Source of the DNA: Clostridia bacterium
GTDB lineage: Bacteria > Bacillota > Clostridia > Oscillospirales > CAG-272
NCBI GenBank assembly: GCA_017461385.1
Contig: JAFTXZ010000003.1
Coordinates: 1-64,000, forward strand
Reading direction: 5' to 3'
DNA: 64,000 bases
Shown: positions 26,824 through 34,350 of the stretch, in pieces
How the letters are laid out: the number at the start of each line of letters is the position of its first letter
How positions within the stretch are numbered: position 1 is the first letter of the stretch
Program-made: the position numbers and the translations under genes
Notes under the pieces: generated by a model
What the model saw: the letters and a program-made list of their open reading frames with translations, nothing else
The model's database searches: none
What the model was told of the DNA's origin: nothing

Positions 26824-26850
26824 AAAAGAGGCTAAAACGTAGCCTCTTTT
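26824..26850. terminator. Bidirectional intrinsic terminator
   Basis: AAAAGAGGCTA and TAGCCTCTTTT pair perfectly (11 bp) around a 5-base loop, with A-rich and T-rich outer ends so it can act in either direction. It lies just upstream of the polysaccharide promoter and probably ends transcripts from the cyclophilin gene. Confidence 0.8.
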
Positions 26851-26985
26851 AGGTTGAAAAGTTGTATAAGTTTACATTTTATTAACAAAATTTGACTCTT
26901 TTGTTAATATAAAGCAACGACGTATTTTGCCACCTGCAGTCTAAACTAAATTCCCTGTGCTAGTGCCGTTAGAAACAAGATATAC

Positions 26986-27165
26986 ACGTAAACCCCCAAA
27001 ACTCATTCTTCGTTTTGAGGAACCCCTCCTACGTGAACCCCCAAAACTCATACTTCGTTTCGGGGAACCCCTACCACGGCGCAACTGAGTCGATTGGACG
27101 ATATCGTACTTGGCGTACGATGAGGTCAATCGGCGAGGGGCAACACAGAAATTCGCCGCTTATTA
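26986..27165 (-). repeat. Palindromic repeat element, two hairpin copies
   Basis: Copies at about 26986-27027 and 27031-27072 each contain CCCCCAAAACTCAT and TTCGTTT(T/C)G(A/G)GGAACCCCT; the arms CCCCAAAAC/GTTTTGGGG fold around a 9-base loop (copy 1 has one mismatch). Copy 2 is followed by ACGGCGCA, a variable hairpin (ATCGTAC/GTACGAT) and CAGAAATTCGCCGCTTAT. The same order recurs after asnS at 59289-59420. Both elements begin within a few bases after the stop codon of a minus-strand gene. Confidence 0.75.
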
Positions 27166-27174
27166 CAGTCCAAA

Positions 27175-27897
27175 TTAGTGGGCTTCGTGTATAGTTATAC
27201 TCTTGATTACAGGTCTATTTTCCTTCGCAACGCCACCGTTGTTGTCGTTGTTTTCAATTTCATCGCAAATTTTCTTAATGATATCCATGCCGTCGGTTAC
27301 CTTGCCAAAGGCTGCATATTGTCCATCCAGAGACAAGGAGTTGTTCTCTGAGGTTTCGTCAACTATAAAGAATTCGCTTGATGCGCTATTGGGTGCGCCT
27401 CCAACTCTTGCCATTGAGATAACGCCCTCAGTGTGCTTAATTCTGTTTTTAACACCATTGATTTCAAATTCGCCCTTGATTGTATCAGCCTTCTTTGGTG
27501 TGCCATTCTTATCGTAGCCACCACCCTGTGCCATAAAGCCGTCAATGATTCTGTGGAAGACTGTATCATCGTAGAAGCCTGACTCTGCCAGCTTAACAAA
27601 GTTAGCAACGGTGATTGGTGCTTCATTTCCGTAAAGCTCAACGTGAAGCGTACCATGACCCTCAATTTCAATAGATGCGTGATGTGTAACTGTAAGGTCG
27701 GGGTTATCTGCTGTTGCAAGTAAAACTATTCCGTAAATACCAAAGCCAAGGGCTACACAGAGCAAAACTGCGCCAAGTCCAATCAAAACAGGCTCTAATA
27801 TTTTTTTAACCTTTCTTGCTTTTTTTGCTTTTTCCTTATCAAGGTTCCTTTGCTTAGTTTTTTCAGTAACATAGTTACTATTTTTCTTCTTTGCCAT
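27175..27897 (-). CDS. Membrane-anchored cyclophilin peptidyl-prolyl isomerase
   Basis: A 240-aa protein with a very basic N-terminus (residues 1-32), one membrane helix (about 33-56) and an extracytoplasmic cyclophilin domain (about 68-238). FHRIIDGFMAQGG holds the catalytic Arg, SASSEFFI and LDGQYAAFGKV are the other active-site segments, and ITVANFVKLAESGFYD is conserved. It probably assists folding of secreted proteins such as the giant protease in this window. It follows a 55-aa membrane protein by 13 bp and shares its promoter. Confidence 0.92.
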   Translation of the reverse strand: MAKKKNSNYVTEKTKQRNLDKEKAKKARKVKKILEPVLIGLGAVLLCVALGFGIYGIVLLATADNPDLTVTHHASIEIEGHGTLHVELYGNEAPITVANFVKLAESGFYDDTVFHRIIDGFMAQGGGYDKNGTPKKADTIKGEFEINGVKNRIKHTEGVISMARVGGAPNSASSEFFIVDETSENNSLSLDGQYAAFGKVTDGMDIIKKICDEIENNDNNGGVAKENRPVIKSITIHEAH

Positions 27898-27910
27898 ATT
27901 TCCTCCGATA

Positions 27911-28078
27911 TTAAGATCCGAGTGCTACTGCCACAGCAATCAATGAAAAGCCTACAACAGCGAAAACACAAGCCAGAATAATCATAAGCTGTTTTGTGCT
28001 TTTTGATTTTTCTGCTTTCTTCTCAAGCTCTGCCCGTTGTCTGTTAGTAAGTCGCTTTTTTCGCTTCTTTGCTGACAT
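27911..28078 (-). CDS. Small single-helix membrane protein
   Basis: A 55-aa protein beginning MSAKKRKKRLTNRQ, with a basic cytoplasmic segment and one C-terminal membrane helix (about 33-53). The open frame continues upstream, but the ATG at 28078 has CGAGGTG at the right distance and lies 32 bp downstream of a clear promoter, so the longer form is rejected. It is co-transcribed with the cyclophilin gene. Function unknown. Confidence 0.7.
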   Translation of the reverse strand: MSAKKRKKRLTNRQRAELEKKAEKSKSTKQLMIILACVFAVVGFSLIAVAVALGS

Positions 28079-28109
28079 TTTAGCACCTCGTTCAACATTT
28101 TTACAATTC

Positions 28110-28138
28110 AGTATAACATACATTATTCCCTTTTTCAA
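28110..28138 (-). promoter_or_regulatory. Promoter of the small membrane protein/cyclophilin operon
   Basis: Minus strand TTGAAA (28133-28138), 17-bp spacer, TATACT (28110-28115), placed 32 bp before the ATG at 28078. Confidence 0.7.
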
Positions 28139-28172
28139 CGGATTTTTTATGAGTTTTTTCCTCAATAGCATA

Positions 28173-28201
28173 TTGACATAGGACTTTTGTTGTGCTATAC
28201 T
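28173..28201 (+). promoter_or_regulatory. Promoter of scfA-scfB
   Basis: TTGACA (28173-28178), 17-bp spacer, TATACT (28196-28201). It is 33 bp upstream of the scfA ATG, and a GGAGG ribosome binding site precedes that start. It diverges from the promoter at 28110-28138. Confidence 0.85.
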
Positions 28202-28233
28202 TTAAGCAACGAAATATTTCGGAGGATTTTAAC

Positions 28234-28383
28234 ATGGAGCATATTAAGACAATCAAGACAGGCAATCTTTGCGAAAGCGCAAAGAACGGTGGTTGTGGTG
28301 AGTGCCAAACATCTTGCCAGTCCGCTTGCAAAACAAGCTGTGGTATCGCTAACCAAGCGTGCGAAAATAACAACAGAAAGTAA
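28234..28383 (+). CDS. scfA: SCIFF ranthipeptide precursor
   Basis: A 49-residue peptide MEHIKTIKTGNLCESAKNGG followed by the invariant GGCGECQTSCQSACKTSC region and a NQACE tail. The SCIFF family (six Cys in forty-five residues) is a ribosomal peptide in which a radical-SAM enzyme makes thioether crosslinks. The six family Cys are at 21, 24, 28, 32, 36 and 43; this copy has a seventh at position 13. The ATG at 28234 has GGAGG seven bases upstream; an ATG 14 codons earlier is rejected because it overlaps the -10 region. The maturase follows after a hairpin. Confidence 0.95.
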   Translation: MEHIKTIKTGNLCESAKNGGCGECQTSCQSACKTSCGIANQACENNNRK

Positions 28384-28403
28384 TTTTTACAACGCACAAA
28401 ACT

Positions 28404-28436
28404 CGGGACTGCACAAGGATAACCTTTTGCAGTCCG
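28404..28436 (+). terminator. Hairpin between scfA and scfB (possible attenuator)
   Basis: CGGGACTGCACAAGG (28404-28418) pairs imperfectly with CCTTTTGCAGTCCG (28423-28436), followed by a T-rich stretch. A partial terminator here would make peptide mRNA exceed enzyme mRNA, as is common in peptide-modification operons. Confidence 0.6.
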
Positions 28437-28460
28437 ATTTTATTATAGAGAGGAAATTTT

Positions 28461-29843
28461 ATGATTCATCAATACAAGCTAGGTGGCTATAACATTGTTT
28501 TAGACATCTGCTCAGGTGGTGTTCACGTTGTTGATGACGTAGCTTACGATATAATTGAAATTTACGAAAAGCAGACACGTGATCAGGTTATTTCAAGCAT
28601 TTGCCAAAAATACGAGGGCAAGGACGGGATCACAATTCAAGATATTTCCACCTGCTACGACCAAATAACAGAGCTTAAGAAAACAGGTCAGCTATTTACT
28701 CCTGACACCTTTGAGCCAATGGCAGACAGGCTTAAGCAAAAGACAAGCGGAGTTATAAAGGCGCTTTGCCTGCACGTTGCTCACACCTGCAACCTAAATT
28801 GCTCCTATTGCTTCGCCTCACAGGGTAAGTATCACGGAGAAAGAGCCGTTATGTCCTTGGAGGTTGGTAAGCGTGCCCTTGATTTTCTTGTGGAAAACTC
28901 AGGCACAAGACGCAATCTTGAGGTTGACTTCTTTGGTGGTGAGCCACTTATGAACTTCCAAATGATAAAAGACCTTGTTGCCTATGCAAGAGAAATTGAA
29001 AAGGTACATAACAAAAACTTTAGATTTACACTTACAACAAACGGTGTTTTAATTGACCAGGACGTAATTGACTTTGCTAACCGTGAAATGTCAAACGTGG
29101 TGCTATCCCTTGACGGACGGAAAGAGGTACACGACAGATACAGGGTTGACTACTTAGGCAACGGAAGCTGGGACAAAATCGTTCCAAAATTCAAGGATCT
29201 AGTCGATCAAAGAGGTGGCAGAGGCTACTATATGCGTGGCACCTTTACCCATGCAAACCCTGATTTTCTAAACGATATTAAGGTTATGCTCGACCTTGGC
29301 TTTAACGAGCTTTCTATGGAGCCTGTTGTGTGTGCCAAGGGGGACAAGGAGGAGTTAACTGAAGATGACTTCCCTATTGTTTGCAAGCAATATGAGGATT
29401 TAGCCAATCTAATGATAGAAAAAAGAAAAGAGGGCAAGGAGTTTACCTTCTATCACTATATGATTGACCTAAAGGGCGGACCCTGTATCTATAAAAGGAT
29501 ATCTGGCTGTGGCTCTGGAACTGAATACATGGCAGTTACTCCATGGGGAGATTTGTACCCATGTCATCAATTTGTTGGCGAGGAAAAGTACAGACTTGGT
29601 AGCATCTACGAGGGCGTTACTAATAAAGAAGCGCAAAACGAATTTGCGCAGTGCAACGTTTACGCACGTCCCGATTGTGCAGATTGCTGGGCAAAGCTAT
29701 ATTGCTCTGGTGGCTGTGCAGCAAATGCATACCACGCAACTGGTAGTGTAAGGGGCGTTTACGAATATGGCTGTCGCCTATTTAGAAAGCGTATGGAATG
29801 CGCTATTATGGTTGCAATCGACAAAGAATTAAGCGAAAATTAA
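28461..29843 (+). CDS. scfB: SCIFF peptide maturase, radical SAM/SPASM
   Basis: A 460-aa radical-SAM thioether-forming maturase. An N-terminal peptide-recognition region (about 1-95) begins MIHQYKLGGYNIVLDICSGG. The radical-SAM motif HTCNLNCSYCF gives Cys110, Cys114 and Cys117. DFFGGEPLMNF and TTNGVLID follow. The C-terminal SPASM region has GCGSGTEYMAVTPWGDLYPC, CADCWAKLYCSGGCAANAY and GCRLFRKR, enough Cys for two auxiliary clusters. It acts on the ScfA peptide encoded 77 bp upstream. Length is normal for the family. Confidence 0.96.
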   Translation: MIHQYKLGGYNIVLDICSGGVHVVDDVAYDIIEIYEKQTRDQVISSICQKYEGKDGITIQDISTCYDQITELKKTGQLFTPDTFEPMADRLKQKTSGVIKALCLHVAHTCNLNCSYCFASQGKYHGERAVMSLEVGKRALDFLVENSGTRRNLEVDFFGGEPLMNFQMIKDLVAYAREIEKVHNKNFRFTLTTNGVLIDQDVIDFANREMSNVVLSLDGRKEVHDRYRVDYLGNGSWDKIVPKFKDLVDQRGGRGYYMRGTFTHANPDFLNDIKVMLDLGFNELSMEPVVCAKGDKEELTEDDFPIVCKQYEDLANLMIEKRKEGKEFTFYHYMIDLKGGPCIYKRISGCGSGTEYMAVTPWGDLYPCHQFVGEEKYRLGSIYEGVTNKEAQNEFAQCNVYARPDCADCWAKLYCSGGCAANAYHATGSVRGVYEYGCRLFRKRMECAIMVAIDKELSEN

Positions 29844-29849
29844 ACCTCC

Positions 29850-29877
29850 ACGGCTTCTTTTCAAGGAGCCGTTTCTT
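29850..29877 (+). terminator. Weak terminator-like hairpin after scfB
   Basis: ACGGCT (29850-29855) and AGCCGT (29867-29872) form a short stem, followed by TTCTT. The decarboxylase gene starts 18 bp later with its own GGAGAAG site, so read-through is likely. Confidence 0.4.
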
Positions 29878-29894
29878 AAAGAAAGGAGAAGCCT

Positions 29895-31220
29895 ATGAAG
29901 ACTCCGATAAGTGATTTTATAGAGGAATATAAAAGCAAAGACCCATTGCGCTTTCACACCCCTGGGCACAAGGGTGTTGGCTCACTTGGCTACGAGACTG
30001 AGGACATTACCGAGATTGCAGGCGCAGACTCACTTTATTTCGCCAGTGGCATTATAGAAGAGAGCGAGCAAAATGCAAGCAAGCTTTTTGGTAGCTACAA
30101 AACATTTTATTCATGTGAGGGCTCCTCTCTTTCTATACGGGCAATGCTCTATTTGGCTATGACAAATAGGAAAGCACAGCAAGGAAATTTTGTCTTAGCT
30201 ACAAGGAATGCTCATTCGTCGTTTATTACTGCCTCTCAGCTTTTAGGATTTGACGTTGAATGGATTTTTGGCGAAAAAAGCTATCTAAGCTCCGATTTAA
30301 CAGAAGAAAAGCTAGAAAAGGTCCTGGGGAGTGTTGATATTTTGCCATTTGCCCTATACGTTACCAGTCCCGACTACCTGGGTAATATGCTTGATATTGA
30401 AGCTCTTTCAAGGGTATGTAAAAAATATGGAATTCTTCTTTTAGTTGATAATGCACACGGGGCTTACCTTAAGTTTTTGACTCCATCACTTCATCCTCTT
30501 GACCTTGGCGCCGATATGTGCTGTGATTCTGCCCATAAGACCTTACCTGTTTTAACTGGTGGCGGTTATCTTCATATTTCTAAGGCTAATCCAGCTCTTG
30601 CAAGGGGTGCAAAGGGCGCCCTTGCGCTTTTTGGCTCGACTAGTCCATCCTATTTGATTCTTAATTCTCTTGATAGAGCAAATGCTTACCTTGAAAGCGG
30701 ATACGTTCAAAGACTGAACGACTTCGTTTCCTTAGCAAATGATGCAAAAAAACATCTTAGAGTGTCTGGATTTGAGGTTTTAGTAAGCGAGCCATTAAAG
30801 CTTGTTATTGCCACAAAATCTATAGGCTACTACGGCTATGAGCTAGGTAGCTTGCTCGAAAAAATGAACATTTATCCCGAGTTTTACGACAGAGACTTTA
30901 TCGTGTTTATGCTAAGTCCAGAAAAGCCAGAGTCTCTCTTAGCTCTTGAAAGCGCGCTCCTCTCTCTTGTGAGAAAGCCTGCTATACGTGAGAATGCTCC
31001 TAAAGTAATGCAGGCAAAGAAGCTTCTCACACCAAGGGAAGCACTATTTTGTCAAAAGGAAGACGTTAGTATTGATGACGCCAATGGTCGAATCTTAGGC
31101 GCCAGTGCTATTTCTTGCCCACCCGCAGTCTCTCTTGTCGTGTGTGGCGAGATGATTAACGATGATATTATCTCTGCTTGCAAATACTACGGGATTAAAA
31201 GCTTAACAGTTATAAGGTGA
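29895..31220 (+). CDS. Orn/Lys/Arg decarboxylase family PLP enzyme
   Basis: A 441-aa fold-type I PLP enzyme of the ornithine/lysine/arginine decarboxylase family, short Gram-positive form. The N-terminal RFHTPGHKG motif is diagnostic; DNAHGAYLKF supplies the PLP-contacting Asp, and CDSAHKTLPVLTGGGYLH carries the Schiff-base lysine (about Lys215). The last 90 residues are a reduced C-terminal domain. The reaction would release a polyamine or diamine from a basic amino acid; which one cannot be told. It lies downstream of scfB, probably partly co-transcribed, and is closed by a terminator. Confidence 0.87.
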   Translation: MKTPISDFIEEYKSKDPLRFHTPGHKGVGSLGYETEDITEIAGADSLYFASGIIEESEQNASKLFGSYKTFYSCEGSSLSIRAMLYLAMTNRKAQQGNFVLATRNAHSSFITASQLLGFDVEWIFGEKSYLSSDLTEEKLEKVLGSVDILPFALYVTSPDYLGNMLDIEALSRVCKKYGILLLVDNAHGAYLKFLTPSLHPLDLGADMCCDSAHKTLPVLTGGGYLHISKANPALARGAKGALALFGSTSPSYLILNSLDRANAYLESGYVQRLNDFVSLANDAKKHLRVSGFEVLVSEPLKLVIATKSIGYYGYELGSLLEKMNIYPEFYDRDFIVFMLSPEKPESLLALESALLSLVRKPAIRENAPKVMQAKKLLTPREALFCQKEDVSIDDANGRILGASAISCPPAVSLVVCGEMINDDIISACKYYGIKSLTVIR

Positions 31221-31250
31221 AGGAGCTGACGCTTAGCGTCGCTCCTTTTT
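31221..31250 (+). terminator. Intrinsic terminator
   Basis: AGGAGC-t-GACGC and GCGTC-GCTCC pair with one bulge, followed by TTTTTT, directly after the decarboxylase stop. Confidence 0.85.
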
Positions 31251-31329
31251 TATTTAGCGTTATTTTTGGAATTATGCTAAGTTGTCAAAATTTGCCGTGT
31301 CTTTTATTTGTCAAATATTTTGTTTTATG

Positions 31330-31358
31330 TTGATTTTCCCGCACTTATCTGTTATACT
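31330..31358 (+). promoter_or_regulatory. Promoter of the DUF1538/PII-like operon
   Basis: TTGATT (31330-31335), 17-bp spacer, TATACT (31353-31358), 36 bp before the start at 31394, which has an AAGGAGG site. Confidence 0.75.
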
Positions 31359-31393
31359 TAATACGTTGTATATTTTTACAAGGAGGAGCTAAA

Positions 31394-33028
31394 ATGAAGG
31401 CGTTAAAAAACGTGCTACGAATTTTATCCGGCTCGCTTAGTGAGTCGCTAAAGTCCGTATTGCCTATTTGCGGAATAGTGCTTTTGCTATCCGTTTCCTT
31501 GGCACCTATTATGCCTGGTGTTATGGTTATGTTCCTCTTTGGTGCTCTTCTTATTATCGGTGGTATGAGCATATTTACAATTGGCTCAAATATTTCAATG
31601 GAGCCTCTTGGCGATGGCATAGGTGTTTTGATTGGAAAATCAAAGAAAAAAGCTTTGCCTGTGCTTATCTGCTTCTTAGTAGGCTTCCTCATTACTATTG
31701 CAGAGCCTGATTTAACCGTGCTTGCAGAAAAGGTTAATGGGGTTGAAAACTGGATTTTGATAGGTCTTGTGGCTATTGGTGTCGGTGTTTTTCTCGCCTT
31801 TGCGCTTATCAGAACAAGACACAGTATTCCTCTTGCAAAAATCCTTGTTCCCTTATACGTGCTTGCTCTTTTGCTAGCCTGCGTGCCCTATGCCTGTGTA
31901 GTTTTAGCGAAAATAACAGGTCAAGAATGGCTTGCGTCCGTGGGTTCAATCGAATTTATTCCTACAGCCTTTGACTCTGGTGGAGTTACAACCGGTCCTA
32001 TTACAGTTCCATTTATAATGGCACTTGGTACTGGTCTTGCATCTATGCGTAAGGATAAGCGCTCTGCCGAGGATAGCTTCGGTCTTGTTGCTCTTTGCTC
32101 TATCGGTCCTATTCTTTCGGTTTTAATTCTTAGCCTCATTAAGGGTCCAGATGCTTCAAACGAAGCAGGCTCATCAATTTCTGTTGATATGAATACGAGA
32201 GATGCGTTTCTTAAATTTTTAGATCCAGACACTGGTATTGTTAAGTACATAAAGGAGGTAAGCATCGCTTTTCTGCCTATCGTTGCAATGTTTATTGTCT
32301 TCCAGCTTATCTTCAGAAGATTTAATAAAAATCAGGTTGCAAGAATTTGTGTTGGATTTGTTTACACGTACATTGGACTTGTTCTTTTCTTAACGGGTGC
32401 AAACGTTGGATTTATGCCAGCTGGCGAGCTTATCGGTAGCACACTAGCCTTAACAAGCTACAAATGGGTGCTTATACCTATTGGTATGGTGCTTGGCTAC
32501 TTCGTAGTATCTGCCGAGCCTGCGGTTCATACCCTTAAAAAGCAGGTTGAGGAGGTAACAAACGGCGCTATTTCTCAAAGGTCAATTGGTATTGCGCTTT
32601 CCGTGGGCGTTGCAGTTTCTGTGGGAATTTCAATGCTCAGAGTTTTGACGGGTATTCCGATTTTGCCAATTCTTATAGTTGGTTATACAATTCCGTTGGT
32701 AATTACATATTTCGTTCCCCCAATTTACACAGGTATTGCATTCGACTCTGGTGGAGTTGCAAGTGGTCCTATGGCTACCACCTTCATTCTCCCATTTGCA
32801 ATTGGTGCTTGTGAGGCAATGGGTGGCAACGTGCTTACAGATGCCTTTGGTGTTGTTGCTATGATTGCGATGACTCCTCTTATTACCATTCAGGTTCTTG
32901 GCTTGATTGGTAAAACTAAGCGTGATAAGAAGATGCGTCAAATTCATAGTGAGCTTGATCAAATCAGCGACGGTATCGTATATTACGACAACGTGGAGGT
33001 GAAAAAGCATGTCAACTCAACAAAATGA
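31394..33028 (+). CDS. DUF1538 membrane protein (duplicated)
   Basis: A 544-aa polytopic membrane protein of the DUF1538 family with about 12-14 hydrophobic segments. Two homologous halves are visible: FDSGGVTTGPITVPFIMALG near residue 191 and FDSGGVASGPMATTFILPFA near residue 448, each preceded by a hydrophobic bundle. LITIAEPDLTVLAE in the first half and VVSAEPAVHTL in the second are matching elements. The repeated polar motif within helices suggests an ion or substrate path. No function is established to my knowledge. The stop overlaps the start of a PII-like gene by 20 bp, so the two are co-translated. Confidence 0.85.
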   Translation: MKALKNVLRILSGSLSESLKSVLPICGIVLLLSVSLAPIMPGVMVMFLFGALLIIGGMSIFTIGSNISMEPLGDGIGVLIGKSKKKALPVLICFLVGFLITIAEPDLTVLAEKVNGVENWILIGLVAIGVGVFLAFALIRTRHSIPLAKILVPLYVLALLLACVPYACVVLAKITGQEWLASVGSIEFIPTAFDSGGVTTGPITVPFIMALGTGLASMRKDKRSAEDSFGLVALCSIGPILSVLILSLIKGPDASNEAGSSISVDMNTRDAFLKFLDPDTGIVKYIKEVSIAFLPIVAMFIVFQLIFRRFNKNQVARICVGFVYTYIGLVLFLTGANVGFMPAGELIGSTLALTSYKWVLIPIGMVLGYFVVSAEPAVHTLKKQVEEVTNGAISQRSIGIALSVGVAVSVGISMLRVLTGIPILPILIVGYTIPLVITYFVPPIYTGIAFDSGGVASGPMATTFILPFAIGACEAMGGNVLTDAFGVVAMIAMTPLITIQVLGLIGKTKRDKKMRQIHSELDQISDGIVYYDNVEVKKHVNSTK

Positions 33029-33686
33029 CAATCGTATCGTAATGCTCCTTTCCATTATTCAGCGTGGTAAGGGTGCAAAATATATTAAAATGCTCAAGCA
33101 AAGCTTTGTGCCCCTTCACTATCAGTTTGTAGGCTCGGGCACTGCTTCCTCGGAAATGATGGATATCTTAGGGCTTGGAAGCAGTGATAAGGATATTTTG
33201 CTTAGCTTCACGACCTACAATTCCGTAATCGGTCTTAGCGAGGAATTAGGCAAGCTTGTTGGTGCAAATATGGGCTTCAATGGGCTTGCAATGGTGATTT
33301 CAACCTCTGCCTTTAGTAGAATTTCGGCAGAAATAATCAAAAGAAACAGTAATCAAGAAAAGCAGGAGGGCAAAATGAGTAGCGAATATAAATATAGTCT
33401 TATTCTTATATCAGTAAACCGTGGCTTTACAGATGCAGTTATGCAGACGGCTAAAAAGGCAGGCGCAACTGGTGGTACAGTTATCAAAGCCCGTCTTGCC
33501 GAGGCGCAGGAAATTGAGGCTTATGCAAACGAGAAGCTAAACGAGGAAAAGGAAATTGTAACAATTCTTGCCCCCGACAGTGTAAGAAATCAAATTCTTG
33601 AGGACGTAAACGCCGAGTTTGGACTAAAGTCCGAGGCACAAGGAACAGTTCTCTCCGTACCTGTTGATAAGGTGTTTAAGATATAA
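33009..33686 (+). CDS. Tandem PII-like protein, partner of DUF1538
   Basis: A 225-aa cytoplasmic protein containing two PII/GlnB-like ferredoxin-fold domains: residues 8-108 (RIVMLLSIIQRGKGAKYIKM at the start) and 127-225 (KYSLILISVNRGFTDAVMQT, then AGATGGTVIKAR). The second half keeps the GATGGTV strand of GlnB; no uridylylated T-loop Tyr is obvious. The gene begins inside the DUF1538 gene, so the protein probably gates that membrane protein as GlnK does AmtB. Ligand and partner contact are inference. Confidence 0.78.
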   Translation: MSTQQNDNRIVMLLSIIQRGKGAKYIKMLKQSFVPLHYQFVGSGTASSEMMDILGLGSSDKDILLSFTTYNSVIGLSEELGKLVGANMGFNGLAMVISTSAFSRISAEIIKRNSNQEKQEGKMSSEYKYSLILISVNRGFTDAVMQTAKKAGATGGTVIKARLAEAQEIEAYANEKLNEEKEIVTILAPDSVRNQILEDVNAEFGLKSEAQGTVLSVPVDKVFKI

Positions 33687-33688
33687 CA

Positions 33689-33716
33689 AAAAGGACTTCG
33701 CCCGAAGTCCTTTTTT
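33689..33716 (+). terminator. Intrinsic terminator
   Basis: AAGGACTTCG and CGAAGTCCTT pair perfectly, followed by TTTTTT, a few bases after the PII-like stop. Confidence 0.9.
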
Positions 33717-33734
33717 AATCCCTACCGTGTCAGT

Positions 33735-33907
33735 GTGATATTGTTGCAAGCAACAGTGATATTGCTCCCGATGGTCGCAGTGATATTATATTCGCCTCCC
33801 AAGCTCGCGTAGCGAATATCACTCGGCGATAGCCGAATACCACTGCGAAGCAATAGAACTCGCCGTAGGCGAATATAACTGTGGCACCTGCTCTACGGCA
33901 GGTGCCA
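33735..33907. repeat. Palindrome array A: octamer GTGATATT, 3 direct + 4 inverted
   Basis: GTGATATT occurs at 33735, 33756 and 33780; the inverse AATATCAC follows at 33815, with degenerate forms at 33836 (AATACCAC), 33852 (AATAGAAC) and 33872 (AATATAAC). Most spacers between octamers are short palindromes such as GTTGC-AA-GCAAC, CGGC-GATA-GCCG and CGCC-GTA-GGCG. The array ends in an 11-bp stem (GTGGCACCTGC/GCAGGTGCCAC, about 33880-33907). It fills the gap between two convergent genes. Confidence 0.85.
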
Positions 33908-33913
33908 CAATGC

Positions 33914-34222
33914 TTAGTATCCGTTTTTCTTATTTGCCTCGGATATTTCTCTTACCTTTTCTACGTAAATTTCCTTGTCCTCGACCTCTTTTTTTAGCTT
34001 TTCAACCGCACTTGTAAAGTCCTTGCCTGCAAAGGATGGGGTTGTGGTGTATGCCCTATAAACCTTTTCCATTATTTCTATGTATTTATCAACCTCTAAT
34101 CTAAATGAGGTTGCGCCAAACCAAAAGCGACCGTCCCTTTGAGCGCTGGCTATTCGCTTTACTCGCATAATTCTTTCGTAGTATTCCTTGTATATAAGCT
34201 TATACTGTGATAACGTAATCAT
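33914..34222 (-). CDS. Hypothetical protein divergent from lexA
   Basis: A 102-aa basic, probably helical protein starting MITLSQYKLIYKEYYERIMR. The frame is open to 34390, but that would run through the lexA promoter; the ATG at 34222 is chosen because a promoter (34257-34285) lies just upstream. Visible: RDGRFWFGATSFRLEVDKYI in the middle and a charged C-terminus. I do not recognise the family. Its shared regulatory region with lexA suggests a damage-linked role, which is inference only. Confidence 0.6.
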   Translation of the reverse strand: MITLSQYKLIYKEYYERIMRVKRIASAQRDGRFWFGATSFRLEVDKYIEIMEKVYRAYTTTPSFAGKDFTSAVEKLKKEVEDKEIYVEKVREISEANKKNGY

Positions 34223-34256
34223 TTTTTTAATCTCTTTCAAAAATTTATCTAAAATT

Positions 34257-34285
34257 ATTTTATCATCTTTCTTATTTATTTTCAA
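34257..34285 (-). promoter_or_regulatory. Promoter of the gene divergent from lexA
   Basis: Minus strand TTGAAA (34280-34285), 17-bp spacer, TAAAAT (34257-34262), 35 bp before the ATG at 34222. Confidence 0.6.
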
Positions 34286-34303
34286 GTGTTTTATGTATAG
34301 GGC

Positions 34304-34327
34304 ACCTGTACCTATTTTAGTACAGGT
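34304..34327. promoter_or_regulatory. 24-bp palindrome between divergent promoters
   Basis: ACCTGTAC and GTACAGGT form perfect 8-bp arms around an 8-bp centre. It lies between the two divergent promoters and has no T-tract in either direction, so it fits an operator better than a terminator. Confidence 0.55.
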
Positions 34328-34350
34328 CAAAAAAATGTAGAATTTTCCTA

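Larger units (their letters stand above)
26748..27174. other. 427-bp intergenic region: operon promoter, hairpin, repeats
   Basis: This gap separates the cyclophilin gene from the polysaccharide operon. From right to left on the minus strand it holds a repeat unit of about 150 bp right after the cyclophilin stop (including two copies of a CCCCAAAAC/GTTTTGGGG hairpin), a strong terminator-like stem at 26824-26850 and the operon promoter at 26784-26813. A weaker inverted repeat, TTAACAAAA-TTTGACTC-TTTTGTTAA, spans 26882-26907. The small open frames here are repeat-derived. Confidence 0.7.

Noticed and set aside
26941-27129. Short minus-strand frame with repeated SMSFGG-type peptides (also 59264-59467)
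   Set aside because: The peptide comes from translating the CCCCAAAAC/GTTTTGGGG repeat; there is no start signal and it follows the repeat, not gene boundaries.
28101-28397. 98-codon minus-strand frame opposite scfA
   Set aside because: It covers both divergent promoters and the SCIFF gene, whose family identity is certain.
33735-33907. CRISPR array
   Set aside because: The repeated unit is only 8 bp, inverts half-way, and the spacers are palindromes; no cas genes are present.
34304-34327. Terminator between lexA and its divergent neighbour
   Set aside because: Both genes are transcribed away from the site and neither side has a T-run; an operator is more likely.
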